This document shows positions 34,462 to 43,261 of a stretch of 47,470 nucleotides of DNA, one piece after another. The stretch is from SIG575 sp964474295 (GTDB lineage: Bacteria; Bacillota; Clostridia; Oscillospirales; Acutalibacteraceae). Each line of letters starts with the position of its first letter. Position 1 is the first letter of the stretch. The translations under genes and the position numbers were made by a program. The notes beneath the pieces are model-generated. The model worked only from the letters and a program-made list of their open reading frames with translations. It was not told where the DNA came from and made no database searches. The stretch spans positions 1-47,470 of the forward strand of contig CAYYRN010000009.1 of the NCBI GenBank assembly GCA_964474295.1. The letters run 5' to 3'.

Positions 34462-34494
34462 AATTTATTTTCCTCCAAAATGTATACTTTTATC

Positions 34495-34523
34495 ATTGTA
34501 ATATATTTATTTGATTTTTGCAA
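34495..34523 (-). promoter_or_regulatory. Sigma-A-like promoter for aminotransferase-murT-gatD
   Basis: Minus strand: -35 TTGCAA (34518-34523), 17-bp spacer, -10 TACAAT (34495-34500), 33 nt before the start codon. Confidence 0.75.
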
Positions 34524-34571
34524 GTGATTTTGACGATTTTTGCAATTAAAAAACAAAAATCTTGCAAAATC
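34513..34571. repeat. Three TTGCAA sites at exact 22-bp intervals; operator candidate
   Basis: TTGCAA occurs at 34518, 34540 and 34562. The first two lie in identical 11-bp direct repeats GATTTTTGCAA (34513-34523 and 34535-34545); the third is in the opposite flank order (TTGCAAAATC, 34562-34571). The first overlaps the promoter -35. Spacing of about two helical turns puts the sites on one DNA face, which suggests a regulator binding site. The rest of the gene-free stretch 34462-34764 holds only this promoter and the dpaB terminator; I see no reading frame or RNA gene there. Confidence 0.45.
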
Positions 34572-34677
34572 TCTTAATTTTGAACTTTATGTGCCGTCCG
34601 AACAAAATTTTTTTAGATAAAAAGGGTGACTTTCTTTCATTAAACGGAAATAAAACGCATTAAATGACATAAATTAA

Positions 34678-34711
34678 GGGATTCCGCAGAAATTATTTCT
34701 GTAAGAATCCC
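34678..34711 (-). terminator. Hairpin after dpaB
   Basis: Two-part stem GGGATTC / GAATCCC with an inner CAGAAA / TTTCTG. Only a weak T-tract follows on the minus strand (TTAATTT). It lies about 50 nt beyond the dpaB stop; probable terminator. Confidence 0.6.
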
Positions 34712-34764
34712 CCTAAAACATTATATATTTGATTTTTCTTTCAAAGCAAGTCTAAATCCCGTTT

Positions 34765-35337
34765 TCAGAACAACACAGGCTGCATTTGAGTTTTTTCGAG
34801 AGCTTTCAGCATAGCTTCATATGTTTTGGAAAAATCCGCAACAACGGAATTGGGCTTGCCGACAGGGTCATCCTGACGCATCGGAATAAAAAATATGTTT
34901 TTGCAATTCATAAGACTGCCGATATTCTTTGCGGCATTTCCGAGTGCATCATTTGTCGAAACGCCTATCAAAATCGGATTTGAATTTCTCAAATGAGCTT
35001 TTGCGGCAAGTGTGACTGATGTGTCCGCAATTCCGTTTGCAAGCTTTGCCAAGGTGTTGCCCGTGCAGGGCGCGATGATGAGAATATCGAGCATTTTTTT
35101 CGGGCCTATGGGTTCGGCATCCTTTATAGTCGAAATTATCTTTTTTGAACATATGCTTTCTATTTCTTCCCTGAAATCCGTACATTTGCCGAAGCGAGTA
35201 TCGGTAGAATACGAAATTTCACTCATTATGGGATATACATCGATTCCGTTGAGAACGAGTTCTTTTATTTGCGGTATTACCTTTGAAAAAGTACAGAAGG
35301 AGCCGCATATAGCAAAACCCGCTTTAATTTCAGTCAT
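34765..35337 (-). CDS. dpaB: Dipicolinate synthase subunit B
   Basis: Flavoprotein-fold subunit of dipicolinate synthase (also SpoVFB), which with DpaA makes dipicolinic acid for the spore core in the mother cell. 190 residues; VGFAICGSFCTF-like start (residues 5-16), MDILIIAPCTGNTLAKLANG and the HFCD-type SVTLAAKAHLRNSNPILIGV. The ATG overlaps the dpaA stop by 8 nt. Confidence 0.95.
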   Translation of the reverse strand: MTEIKAGFAICGSFCTFSKVIPQIKELVLNGIDVYPIMSEISYSTDTRFGKCTDFREEIESICSKKIISTIKDAEPIGPKKMLDILIIAPCTGNTLAKLANGIADTSVTLAAKAHLRNSNPILIGVSTNDALGNAAKNIGSLMNCKNIFFIPMRQDDPVGKPNSVVADFSKTYEAMLKALEKTQMQPVLF

Positions 35338-36154
35338 TTATGCTTTCCTCCCTTATAATTCCGATAATCGACTCGGCTATATAAATTCCCGCCGAGCAAG
35401 CCACATATTTTCCCGGCAATGAGGATGCGATTATCACCTTTTTATTCTGCTTTTCCGCACTTAAAACGTCAATGCCGTAAGGTTTGGAGGCAATTTCCAA
35501 AAAAACACATTTGTCGGAAAAACGAGAAAGCTGACTTTCTCCGATTACTTTTTGCGGCACCGTGTTAATCACAAAATCGAATTTTTTCGCCCCGTCACAC
35601 ATTTCATCAAAATCAACGGCTTTAAGATTTTTCGTGCGTGCCTTTGCTCTGGCAGAGCTTTTCCTTGCGGCAACTGTTACATCGGCATAATTTTTCGATA
35701 AAACATCGGCAATTGCTTCACCCGTTTTGCCGTAACCCGTAACAAGCACCTTTAAGTCCTTGGCTATTACATCGGTGTTTATCAGCACAAGCTCCAGCAC
35801 TCCCTGTGCCGTCAAAGCCGCATTTAAAATTATCAATTCCTCTCTCGAATAATAATCGAACAGTTTTAAATCCGCATTTTCAACCGCACTTTTAAACGTT
35901 TCATCAGCCATTGCGTAAAAAACATATCCGCCTTTTTTCACAAGCGGCAAAATGTTTTCGAGCTTTACGTCATATTCGCAGTTTACCCTTGAAAATTTAA
36001 TACTCGGCAATGCGAAAACAGCTCCGTCGAACTTGTTTTCTGTATCTTTCATAGGCAAATTCGGATGATATACCGTACATTCGATTCCGTTTTCTTTCAA
36101 ATGCTCCGCCGTATAAAGCTGCCTATTATCCGCAGGTATAATCAAAAGTTTCAT
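35330..36154 (-). CDS. dpaA: Dipicolinate synthase subunit A
   Basis: NAD(P)-binding subunit (also SpoVFA). 274 residues from the ATG at 36154, chosen because AGGA lies 8 nt upstream; the ATG at 36163 sits directly on that site. The Rossmann loop is VLVTGYGKTGEAIADVLS near residue 145, with SSLPGKYVACSAGIYIAESI at the C-terminus, the latter being a hallmark of DpaA. It reads with dpaB from a sigma-K-like promoter. Confidence 0.94.
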   Translation of the reverse strand: MKLLIIPADNRQLYTAEHLKENGIECTVYHPNLPMKDTENKFDGAVFALPSIKFSRVNCEYDVKLENILPLVKKGGYVFYAMADETFKSAVENADLKLFDYYSREELIILNAALTAQGVLELVLINTDVIAKDLKVLVTGYGKTGEAIADVLSKNYADVTVAARKSSARAKARTKNLKAVDFDEMCDGAKKFDFVINTVPQKVIGESQLSRFSDKCVFLEIASKPYGIDVLSAEKQNKKVIIASSLPGKYVACSAGIYIAESIIGIIREESIND

Positions 36155-36211
36155 ATCTTTCATCCTAACTATCGGTTAATATAGTGCGATTATCAGTTAG
36201 ATTCTCAAAAA

Positions 36212-36239
36212 TATACTATGTTTAATCCGTTATCTGTGT
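36212..36239 (-). promoter_or_regulatory. Sigma-K-like promoter for dpaAB
   Basis: Minus strand: -10 CATAGTATA (36212-36220) fits the mother-cell sigma-K pattern CATAnnnTA, and an ACAC (36236-36239) lies 15 nt upstream, fitting the short -35 AC. dpaAB is known to be mother-cell expressed under sigma-K in spore formers. Confidence 0.5.
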
Positions 36240-36283
36240 TACGCCGCTTTTTTCATAAACATCATAAATTTTGCATAAAAGTG

Positions 36284-36312
36284 TTTATTTTTTATTCGGA
36301 ATGTAATATAAT
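36284..36312 (+). promoter_or_regulatory. Promoter for the murC operon
   Basis: -10 TATAAT (36307-36312) with a weak -35 TTTATT (36284-36289) at 17-bp spacing, divergent from the dpaAB promoter. Confidence 0.45.
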
Positions 36313-36349
36313 AAATAAAATACAGATAAATTGAAAGGTGTTGTTTTCT

Positions 36350-37732
36350 GTGTCCGACATAGAAATGCTTTTAAAAGAAGTCAAACGCATACATTTTATA
36401 GGAATAGGCGGCTCCGGTATGTGTCCCCTTGCCGAAATTCTCCACAACGAGGGGTATATACTTTCCGGCTCCGACAATAACGAAAGTGATATACTTGCCA
36501 GAATAAGAAATTTGGGAATAAAGGTTACACTCGGTCAAAAAGCCGAAAACATCGAGGGTGCGGAAATGATTGTTTACTCCGCTGCGATTATGGAGGACAA
36601 TCCCGAATTGATTGCCGCAAAAAACTCCTCCATACCGACATTCAAACGTTCGGAGCTTCTCGGTGCGATTACGAATATGTACGACAACTGCATTTGTGTT
36701 TGCGGTACACACGGCAAAACAACCGTAACATCAATGCTTACCCAAATTCTCGTCGCTTCAAAAAAAGACCCCTCCGCAGTTATCGGCGGCAAGCTTCCGC
36801 TTACGGACAGCTACGGTCTTGCGGGAAACAGTGAAAATATGGTTTGCGAAGCGTGTGAATTTAAAGACACCTTTCTTGACCTTTATCCCGACACGGCTTT
36901 GATACTTAACATCGATGCCGACCATCTCGACTATTTCGGAACGCTCGAAAACATTATAAAATCCTTTAACCGTTTTGCGAACAAGGCGACAAAAACAATA
37001 ATCTATAACGGTGACGATGCAAACACACTCAAGGCAATAGAAAACATTGAGGGTAAAGAAATGATTTCGTTCGGTTTTGAAAAAACGAACGATTTTTATG
37101 CCGACAATGTAACGGCAGATGGTGCTTTTTACAGCTTTGATGTTTGCACCGAGGGGAAAAAGATAGGTCACATAAAGCTTTCCATACCCGGAAAACACAA
37201 TGTGCTTAACGCCCTTGCGGCTGTCACGGCGGCACTGCACAGCTCCGTTACGATAGATGAGTGCATTTTCGGCATTGAGGCTTTCCGAGGTGCGGGCAGA
37301 AGATTTGAAATTCTCGGAAAATATGCCGGCATTACCGTTGCTGACGATTACGCACATCACCCGACAGAGCTTGAGGTTACTCTCGACTCCGCTATGAAAA
37401 TGGGTTACAAGAAAGTCTGGGCTGTTTTTCAGCCGTTTACCTATTCGAGAACAAAAAATCACTTTGACGATTTTGTCAGGGTTCTTCAAATACCCGACAA
37501 ATGCGTTATGAGCGAAATTATGGGTTCGCGTGAAATCAACACATACGGAATTTACACCTCACAGCTTGCGGAAAAAATTCCCGGCAGCGTTTGGTTTGAC
37601 ACATTTGAAGAAATTGCCGATTACATCGTTGAAAATGCGGAAAGCGGCGACCTTGTAATCACCCTCGGCTGCGGTGACATTTACAAGGCGGCGAAAATGA
37701 TTATTAACATTCTCAAAACAAAAATCGACTGA
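36350..37732 (+). CDS. murC: UDP-N-acetylmuramate-L-alanine ligase
   Basis: Adds L-alanine to UDP-MurNAc, the first peptide step of peptidoglycan. About 460 residues; N-terminal IHFIGIGGSGMCPLAEIL, the ATP loop VCGTHGKTTVTSML, and DDYAHHPTELEVTLDSA and VFQPFTYSRTK in order. Start set at a GTG at 36350, 9 nt after AAAGGTG; an in-frame GTG at 36338 lies inside that site. The stop is only 8 nt before the first metallophosphoesterase gene, whose ribosome-binding site overlaps it, so murC appears to head a four-gene operon. Confidence 0.95.
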   Translation: MSDIEMLLKEVKRIHFIGIGGSGMCPLAEILHNEGYILSGSDNNESDILARIRNLGIKVTLGQKAENIEGAEMIVYSAAIMEDNPELIAAKNSSIPTFKRSELLGAITNMYDNCICVCGTHGKTTVTSMLTQILVASKKDPSAVIGGKLPLTDSYGLAGNSENMVCEACEFKDTFLDLYPDTALILNIDADHLDYFGTLENIIKSFNRFANKATKTIIYNGDDANTLKAIENIEGKEMISFGFEKTNDFYADNVTADGAFYSFDVCTEGKKIGHIKLSIPGKHNVLNALAAVTAALHSSVTIDECIFGIEAFRGAGRRFEILGKYAGITVADDYAHHPTELEVTLDSAMKMGYKKVWAVFQPFTYSRTKNHFDDFVRVLQIPDKCVMSEIMGSREINTYGIYTSQLAEKIPGSVWFDTFEEIADYIVENAESGDLVITLGCGDIYKAAKMIINILKTKID

Positions 37733-37740
37733 GGTTAAAA

Positions 37741-38889
37741 ATGGAAAAAGCTTTAAGATTTTCAAAAGACGGTAAATTTAAAATATTAATACTCGGAGAC
37801 CCACACGTTAAATCGAAATTGGATTCAAATTTGATGATACGAAAAGACATCGACACCTGTGCCTTGACGGAAGCCGCATTAGACAAAACGAACCCCGACC
37901 TTGTTGTGATTATGGGGGACATTATTTCTGCCGACACAAAGGAAGAATACAGAAAGTGCTTTTTGCATTACACACGTCCGATAAGAGAAAGAAAAATTCC
38001 GCTTGCCTATGTCAACGGCAACCACGACCACGACCTTAAAGACAAAATCAGCGTTGACGAAATTCTCTCGGTTTTCCGTGAATACGAAAACTGCGTTGCT
38101 TTTAATGCCACACCTGAAGAAAAAGACCGTGTAAACTACTTTGTCAACATTCTTTCATCAAAAGACGATGAGCCTAAATTCAACCTTTGGTTTATGGATT
38201 CAAACAACCTTTGCGAAAAGAGAGAAATTTCGGTTTACGATTGGGTTGACACCGAACAAATCGAATGGTATGAGAAAACAGCGGAAGAATTTAAAAACCT
38301 CAATGACGGCAAGCCTTTGGAATCGATGCTTTTCCAGCACATTCCCGTGCCGGAGGTTTATGAATTTCTTCGCCCCGCAAAAGCTTGGGAAATACCGTTT
38401 GCGGTTAAAGGTCACGGAATATGGGATGACAAATACTATGTTTTGAAAGACGGAATAAAAGGCTACCTCGGTGAAGGGCCGTGTCCGCCCTGCTTTAACA
38501 ACGGTCAGTTTGAAAGCTGGAAAAAAACGGGAGATATTATCGGTGCGTTTTTCGGACATGACCATATGAATGATTTTGAGGGATATGTTGACGGAATTTA
38601 TATGGCTCAAAACAAGCTTGCCGGACTTTTCGCCTACACCGACGGTTGCCGCTGTGGGGTAAGACTTGTTACGATTGACGAAAACAATCCCCGTGATTTT
38701 AAATCGGAGATGATTCGTTTTAAAGAACTCGGACTTACACCGTCATCGCTGGGGCCGATACAATCGAGAATGAGCGACAGGACAAGCGTTAACCTTACAA
38801 AAGCAAGAAATATTCTGCTTGCCGTCGGAGGTATTGCGGCAGTCGGCATAATCACAAATAAAATTAAAAAATCACGAAAGGATAAGTGA
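37741..38889 (+). CDS. Metallophosphoesterase with C-terminal membrane segment (paralogue 1)
   Basis: 382 residues. The calcineurin-like core has all usual metal and catalytic residues: ILGDPH (Asp20, His22), VIMGDI (Asp60), NGNHDH (Asn94, His95), FQHIPVPE and FFGHDHMNDFEGYVDGIYM. There is no N-terminal signal peptide. Near the C-terminus a hydrophobic stretch (ILLAVGGIAAVGIIT, about 356-370) is followed by a basic tail KIKKSRKDK, which suggests a tail anchor. With the catalytic domain lacking a signal peptide, the enzyme would face the cytoplasm. It is a close paralogue of the next gene and a distant one of 29887-31041. Ribosome-binding site GAGG overlaps the murC stop. Substrate unknown. 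Confidence 0.82.
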   Translation: MEKALRFSKDGKFKILILGDPHVKSKLDSNLMIRKDIDTCALTEAALDKTNPDLVVIMGDIISADTKEEYRKCFLHYTRPIRERKIPLAYVNGNHDHDLKDKISVDEILSVFREYENCVAFNATPEEKDRVNYFVNILSSKDDEPKFNLWFMDSNNLCEKREISVYDWVDTEQIEWYEKTAEEFKNLNDGKPLESMLFQHIPVPEVYEFLRPAKAWEIPFAVKGHGIWDDKYYVLKDGIKGYLGEGPCPPCFNNGQFESWKKTGDIIGAFFGHDHMNDFEGYVDGIYMAQNKLAGLFAYTDGCRCGVRLVTIDENNPRDFKSEMIRFKELGLTPSSLGPIQSRMSDRTSVNLTKARNILLAVGGIAAVGIITNKIKKSRKDK

Positions 38890-38894
38890 TTTTG

Positions 38895-40037
38895 ATGAAA
38901 AAACGGACACTTAAATTTAACGAAAACGGTAAATTTAAAATTCTTGTGATTACGGATTTGCATGAACGTCAGGCAAACGGGAACAGAGAAATTCTGAAAA
39001 AGACAGAGGATTCTTTACTGCTTACGGAGGCCGCCGTCAAAGCTCTTTCACCCGACCTTGTTGTTTTTAACGGCGACAACGCTTTGGATTTTGAACAGGA
39101 AGATTTGCAAAAGACCGTTAAAGCAATTACAAAGCCGATAAGGGAACGTAACATCCCGTTTACAATGGTTCTCGGAAACCACGAACACGATAAAGAACAG
39201 CTTCCTCCGAAGCTGACAGTTAAGACTTTTTCCGCTTATGATGAATGTCTTGTCCGTGAGGATAAGCCCGAACTTTCGGGATATGCCAACCATTACATAG
39301 CTTTGAAAGGTAAAAGCAACAAAACAAAGTGCCTGCTTTTCTTTATAGATTCAGGTGCAACGCACAGCACTTTGCCTGAAATCGGCGGTTATGACTGGGT
39401 ACATAACGACAGGCTTGAATGGTTTGAAGAAGTTGCAAATAATTTCCGTGAAAAAAACGGCGGTGAAAACGTGCCGTCGCTTGTATTTCAGCATATGCCC
39501 GTTACGGAAATTTACAAGCTTTTAAAAGAAGTTAAAGGCTCGGAAGCGGCACAGGGAATTAAGGGACATTCTATTTTCAGCGGAAAACACTATGTTTTAA
39601 AGGAAAACGTTAAAGGCTTTCTCGGAGAAGCCCCCTGCCCGCCCGACTACAACAACGGTGAATTTGATGTTTGGAAAAAATGCGGTGTAAAGGGAGCGTT
39701 TTTCGGACATGACCACAAAAACGATTTTGAGGGATATGTTGACGGAATATTGCTTGCTCAATGCAAAGGAAGCGGATTTAACGGCTATACGGACGGAATC
39801 AAAACGGGAGTTAAACTGATAACTCTTGACGAAAAAAATATTTCCGAAATCAAAACGAAGGATTATTATTTTTCCGATTTTGCATTAAGCAGTAAAAGTG
39901 CTATTTCTCCTCAAAAAAAGATAAATGCCGAGCAGAAAACAAATCTTAAAAAAATCGGTGTCGGCACGGCGGCATTAACGCTTGCCGCAGCCGCAACAGG
40001 TTTGATCGTAAAAAAAATTACAAAGAAAAACAAATAA
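38895..40037 (+). CDS. Metallophosphoesterase with C-terminal membrane segment (paralogue 2)
   Basis: 380 residues from the ATG at 38895; an in-frame GTG at 38886 overlapping the previous stop is an alternative. Same layout as its neighbour: VITDLHERQ, VFNGDNALDF, LGNHEHD, FQHMPVTE, FFGHDHKNDFEGYVDG, then a C-terminal hydrophobic segment (about residues 350-370, GTAALTLAAAATGLIV) and basic tail KKITKKNK. The shared FNENGKFKIL / FSKDGKFKIL opening supports tandem duplication. It lies 16 nt before the beta-galactosidase gene. Confidence 0.82.
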   Translation: MKKRTLKFNENGKFKILVITDLHERQANGNREILKKTEDSLLLTEAAVKALSPDLVVFNGDNALDFEQEDLQKTVKAITKPIRERNIPFTMVLGNHEHDKEQLPPKLTVKTFSAYDECLVREDKPELSGYANHYIALKGKSNKTKCLLFFIDSGATHSTLPEIGGYDWVHNDRLEWFEEVANNFREKNGGENVPSLVFQHMPVTEIYKLLKEVKGSEAAQGIKGHSIFSGKHYVLKENVKGFLGEAPCPPDYNNGEFDVWKKCGVKGAFFGHDHKNDFEGYVDGILLAQCKGSGFNGYTDGIKTGVKLITLDEKNISEIKTKDYYFSDFALSSKSAISPQKKINAEQKTNLKKIGVGTAALTLAAAATGLIVKKITKKNK

Positions 40038-40053
40038 AGCGGAGGTTTTGCCA

Positions 40054-43000
40054 ATGATTTATTCAATGAACAAAACAAATTACAATGACTTTTCTGTTGT
40101 TGAATTTGGGAAAATGCCCGCAAGAGCTTATTTTATCCCGTTCAAGAGCAAAGAAATTCTCGATTCGACTGATTTCACCACAGAAAGGTTTTCAAGCGAC
40201 TGTGTGAAGGTACTCAGCGGAGAATGGGACTTCAGGTATTACGAAGACTGCACACGTCTTGAGGAAGTTTTTGACACGGACAAGCTTGAATTTGACAAAG
40301 TAACAGTCCCGTCAACTTGGCAGAGAACGGGTTACGAAGCTCCGTGCTATCTTAACACGCGTTTTCCTTTTACAGACCGTGACAAGTCGATTTATCCCAA
40401 TGTTCCCGATGCTTCCTGCGGTGTTTACAGGAAAAAGTTTAACATTGAAAAGGAAGACAAAAAATATATTCTTACCTTTTTAGGTGTTATTTCAAGCCTT
40501 GATTTATACATAAACGGTAAATTTGTCGGTTACAGCGAGGGTGCGCATAACTCTGCCGAATTTGACATAACAAAGTTTGTTTCAAAAGGCGAAAACGAGC
40601 TTGTGGCGGTAGTTTACAAGTGGTCGAACGCAACGTACCTTGAATGTCAGGATATGTTCAGAGAAAACGGAATTTTCAGGGATGTTTTGCTGACGGAAAA
40701 CGATGAAAGCTACATTTTCGACATTTGCTACACACCGAAGAAAATCGGTGACGGCAAATATTCCCTTACCGTTATGACGCAAATTGAAAATGCCGACGAA
40801 AACGACCTTTCAATTACGATATTCGACGGCAAAGAAGAAATTGCAAGCACTTCCTTGAACACCTCGGACGAGATGATTACGGGCGAACAACCGGACACAT
40901 TCTTTGCTTATTTTCCCGTTCTCGACGTTACGGAATGGAATGCGGAAAAGCCGAAAACTTACACCGCTGTCGCACATCTTTCAAAAGACGGCAGGGACAT
41001 AGAATTTGTAAGAACCGTCATCGGATTCAAAACCATCGAAATTGAAAAGGATGTATACAAATTCAACTCACAACCGATAAAAATGAAAGGTGTAAACCAC
41101 CACGATTCAACTCCCGACAAGGGTTACGTTATGAGCGTTGATGAGATTATCGCAGACATCAAGCTGATGAAAAGTCTTAACGTCAACACAGTAAGAACAT
41201 CGCATTATCCTCCCGACCCGATTTTTATAATCGCCTGCTCCGTTTTGGGACTTTATGTTTGTGACGAAGCCGATATAGAGGCTCACGGTTCCCGTGAATT
41301 TTTGGGACACATAAACTGCATCGCATCCGACCCGATTTGGCTTCACAGATTTTGCGACAGGGTAAAGAGAATGATTATGCGTGACAGAAACAATCCTTGT
41401 ATTGCAATGTGGTCACTCGGCAACGAAACGGGCAACGGCATTTGTCACGATGCGGCATACGGTGTTGCCAAAACAATTTGCCCCGACATCCCCGTTCATT
41501 ATGAAAACGCAATGTTTACAAACACGCTGGCTTACGACATTGCATCCAATATGTATGAGCGTATCACCTCTTTTTACGGTGAAAACCTCAACCCGAAATA
41601 TGTAAAGAAGAGAGTAATAAACGAAGATAAGCCTTACTTCCTTTGCGAATACGCTCACGCTATGGGCGTCGGTCCCGGCTCGCTTGAAGAATATTGGGAT
41701 GCATTTTACTCAAAAGACAAGTATATGGGCGGCTGTATTTGGGAGTGGTGTGACCACGCAGCTTCAACTTACAACAAAAATTTAAAATACACATACGGCG
41801 GCGACCACGGCGAAAAGCTTCACGATAAAAACTTCTGTGTTGACGGTCTTGTTTATCCCGACAGAACTCCGCACACGGGAGCTTGGGAAATGAAAGAGGT
41901 TTACAGACCGATTCGCATACGTCACTATGAAGCTAATGAATTTTTCTTCAAAAACACGAACTATTTTACAAATGCCGACGTTTATGATTTCAGGTGGGAG
42001 CTTCTTGAAAACGGCAAAGTATGTGAAAGCGGAAATTTGAAGCTTGACATTTCTCCCAACAGTGAAAAGAGAGTTATTATTCCCTTTGAAACAAAAATGA
42101 AGAAAACAGAAGAATATCACATCAATTTCATCTGCACGGAAAACGGCAATCAAATTTCAAAGCAACAGTGCGTTTTGAACGAAACATACAAAGAACTTCA
42201 ACTTGCCGCGTGCTCATCGGAAGAAATCAAGGTTCAAGACAATGCCGACACACTCACGATAATCACCGAAAAGGGTAAGGTTGCATTTGTAAAATCAAGC
42301 GGCGAAATGTCGAGCCTTTCGTTTGACGGCAACGAATTTGTAAACCAATCGCCCGCAAGAGGTGTAAGGGGCTTCCTGCCTTCTTTCAAGAGAGCATATC
42401 ACGATAACGAGAAATGGTATAAGGAAAGCTACTGGACAAAGGGCGAGCTTTCAAAAGCTGAAGCCAAAGCCGTTTCTTTCGGTTTTGAAAAATGCTCAAG
42501 AAAAGCGATTGTTTCGGTTGATTACGTCATTGCAAGCGATGAAAACGTGCTTTTCAATTCAAACATTACCTATACCGTTTATTCATCGGGAAAAATTAAA
42601 GTTGCCGCAACGCTCAAAAAGGTAAATGACGAAATCGAGCCTGATTTGCCACGTTTCGGTTTAAGCTTTGAAATGCCGAAGAAAATGGACAACATCAAAT
42701 ATTTCGGACTCGGTGAAAAAGAAAACCTTGCCGACTTCAAGGCACAGGCGACCCTCGGAATTTACGAGGCAAAGGTCGAAGAAACGCATGAGCCGTACAT
42801 TTTCCCTCAGGAAAACGGCTGTCACACCGAAGTCAGATACCTTGAAGTTACAGCTGAAAATTCGTGCGGACTTGTTTTTGCGAACTGTCAGGGCAATTTC
42901 AGCTTTAACATACACGATTACACCGTTCAGTCGCTTGAGGATGCAAAGCATCAAGAGGAAATTGAAAGAGCCGAAACATCGCTCCTTAATCTTGACGGCT

Positions 43001-43107
43001 TCCTTTCGGGAACGGGTACTGCCTCCTGCGGTGCTTACACACTTGAAAAATACCGTGTTCTTTGCGATGACGAGCTTTCGTTCAGCTTTGAACTTGCGGT
43101 AAAATAA
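40054..43107 (+). CDS. Beta-galactosidase, glycoside hydrolase family 2
   Basis: 1017 residues from the ATG at 40054 (GGAGG 8 nt upstream; a TTG 6 nt earlier is less likely). Domain order is LacZ-like: N-terminal sugar-binding domain, immunoglobulin-like domain, TIM barrel, second Ig-like domain and C-terminal small-chain domain. The acid/base Glu458 is in MWSLGNETGNG, the nucleophile Glu532 in PYFLCEYAHAMGVGPGS, and HHDSTPDKGYVM and RTSHYPP mark the barrel. No signal peptide, so it acts on imported sugars. Last gene of the murC-led run. Substrate (lactose or another beta-galactoside) not determinable. Confidence 0.93.
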   Translation: MIYSMNKTNYNDFSVVEFGKMPARAYFIPFKSKEILDSTDFTTERFSSDCVKVLSGEWDFRYYEDCTRLEEVFDTDKLEFDKVTVPSTWQRTGYEAPCYLNTRFPFTDRDKSIYPNVPDASCGVYRKKFNIEKEDKKYILTFLGVISSLDLYINGKFVGYSEGAHNSAEFDITKFVSKGENELVAVVYKWSNATYLECQDMFRENGIFRDVLLTENDESYIFDICYTPKKIGDGKYSLTVMTQIENADENDLSITIFDGKEEIASTSLNTSDEMITGEQPDTFFAYFPVLDVTEWNAEKPKTYTAVAHLSKDGRDIEFVRTVIGFKTIEIEKDVYKFNSQPIKMKGVNHHDSTPDKGYVMSVDEIIADIKLMKSLNVNTVRTSHYPPDPIFIIACSVLGLYVCDEADIEAHGSREFLGHINCIASDPIWLHRFCDRVKRMIMRDRNNPCIAMWSLGNETGNGICHDAAYGVAKTICPDIPVHYENAMFTNTLAYDIASNMYERITSFYGENLNPKYVKKRVINEDKPYFLCEYAHAMGVGPGSLEEYWDAFYSKDKYMGGCIWEWCDHAASTYNKNLKYTYGGDHGEKLHDKNFCVDGLVYPDRTPHTGAWEMKEVYRPIRIRHYEANEFFFKNTNYFTNADVYDFRWELLENGKVCESGNLKLDISPNSEKRVIIPFETKMKKTEEYHINFICTENGNQISKQQCVLNETYKELQLAACSSEEIKVQDNADTLTIITEKGKVAFVKSSGEMSSLSFDGNEFVNQSPARGVRGFLPSFKRAYHDNEKWYKESYWTKGELSKAEAKAVSFGFEKCSRKAIVSVDYVIASDENVLFNSNITYTVYSSGKIKVAATLKKVNDEIEPDLPRFGLSFEMPKKMDNIKYFGLGEKENLADFKAQATLGIYEAKVEETHEPYIFPQENGCHTEVRYLEVTAENSCGLVFANCQGNFSFNIHDYTVQSLEDAKHQEEIERAETSLLNLDGFLSGTGTASCGAYTLEKYRVLCDDELSFSFELAVK

Positions 43108-43120
43108 CAAAAGTTTTAAA

Positions 43121-43158
43121 AATGTTCTGTGCAAATTTTCCCGCACAGAACATTTTTT
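43121..43158 (+). terminator. Strong terminator after the beta-galactosidase
   Basis: Perfect 12-bp stem AATGTTCTGTGC / GCACAGAACATT with a 10-nt loop, running directly into TTTT. Closes the murC operon. Confidence 0.9.
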
Positions 43159-43191
43159 ATTAATTTTTCTTAATTTTTTTGCTAAAAAATA

Positions 43192-43221
43192 TTGACATTT
43201 TAAAAAAAACGGTACTATAAT
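43192..43221 (+). promoter_or_regulatory. Sigma-A-like promoter for the EEP-family gene
   Basis: Consensus -35 TTGACA (43192-43197), 18-bp spacer, perfect -10 TATAAT (43216-43221); both hexamers match consensus. About 40 nt before the start. Confidence 0.85.
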
Positions 43222-43261
43222 TACATTGTTACAAAATTACAAAGAAAAGGTGGAAAATCAA

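Noticed and set aside
36740..37489. Minus-strand frames opposite murC (up to 243 residues)
   Set aside because: Antisense to a complete MurC with all motifs; no start signals.
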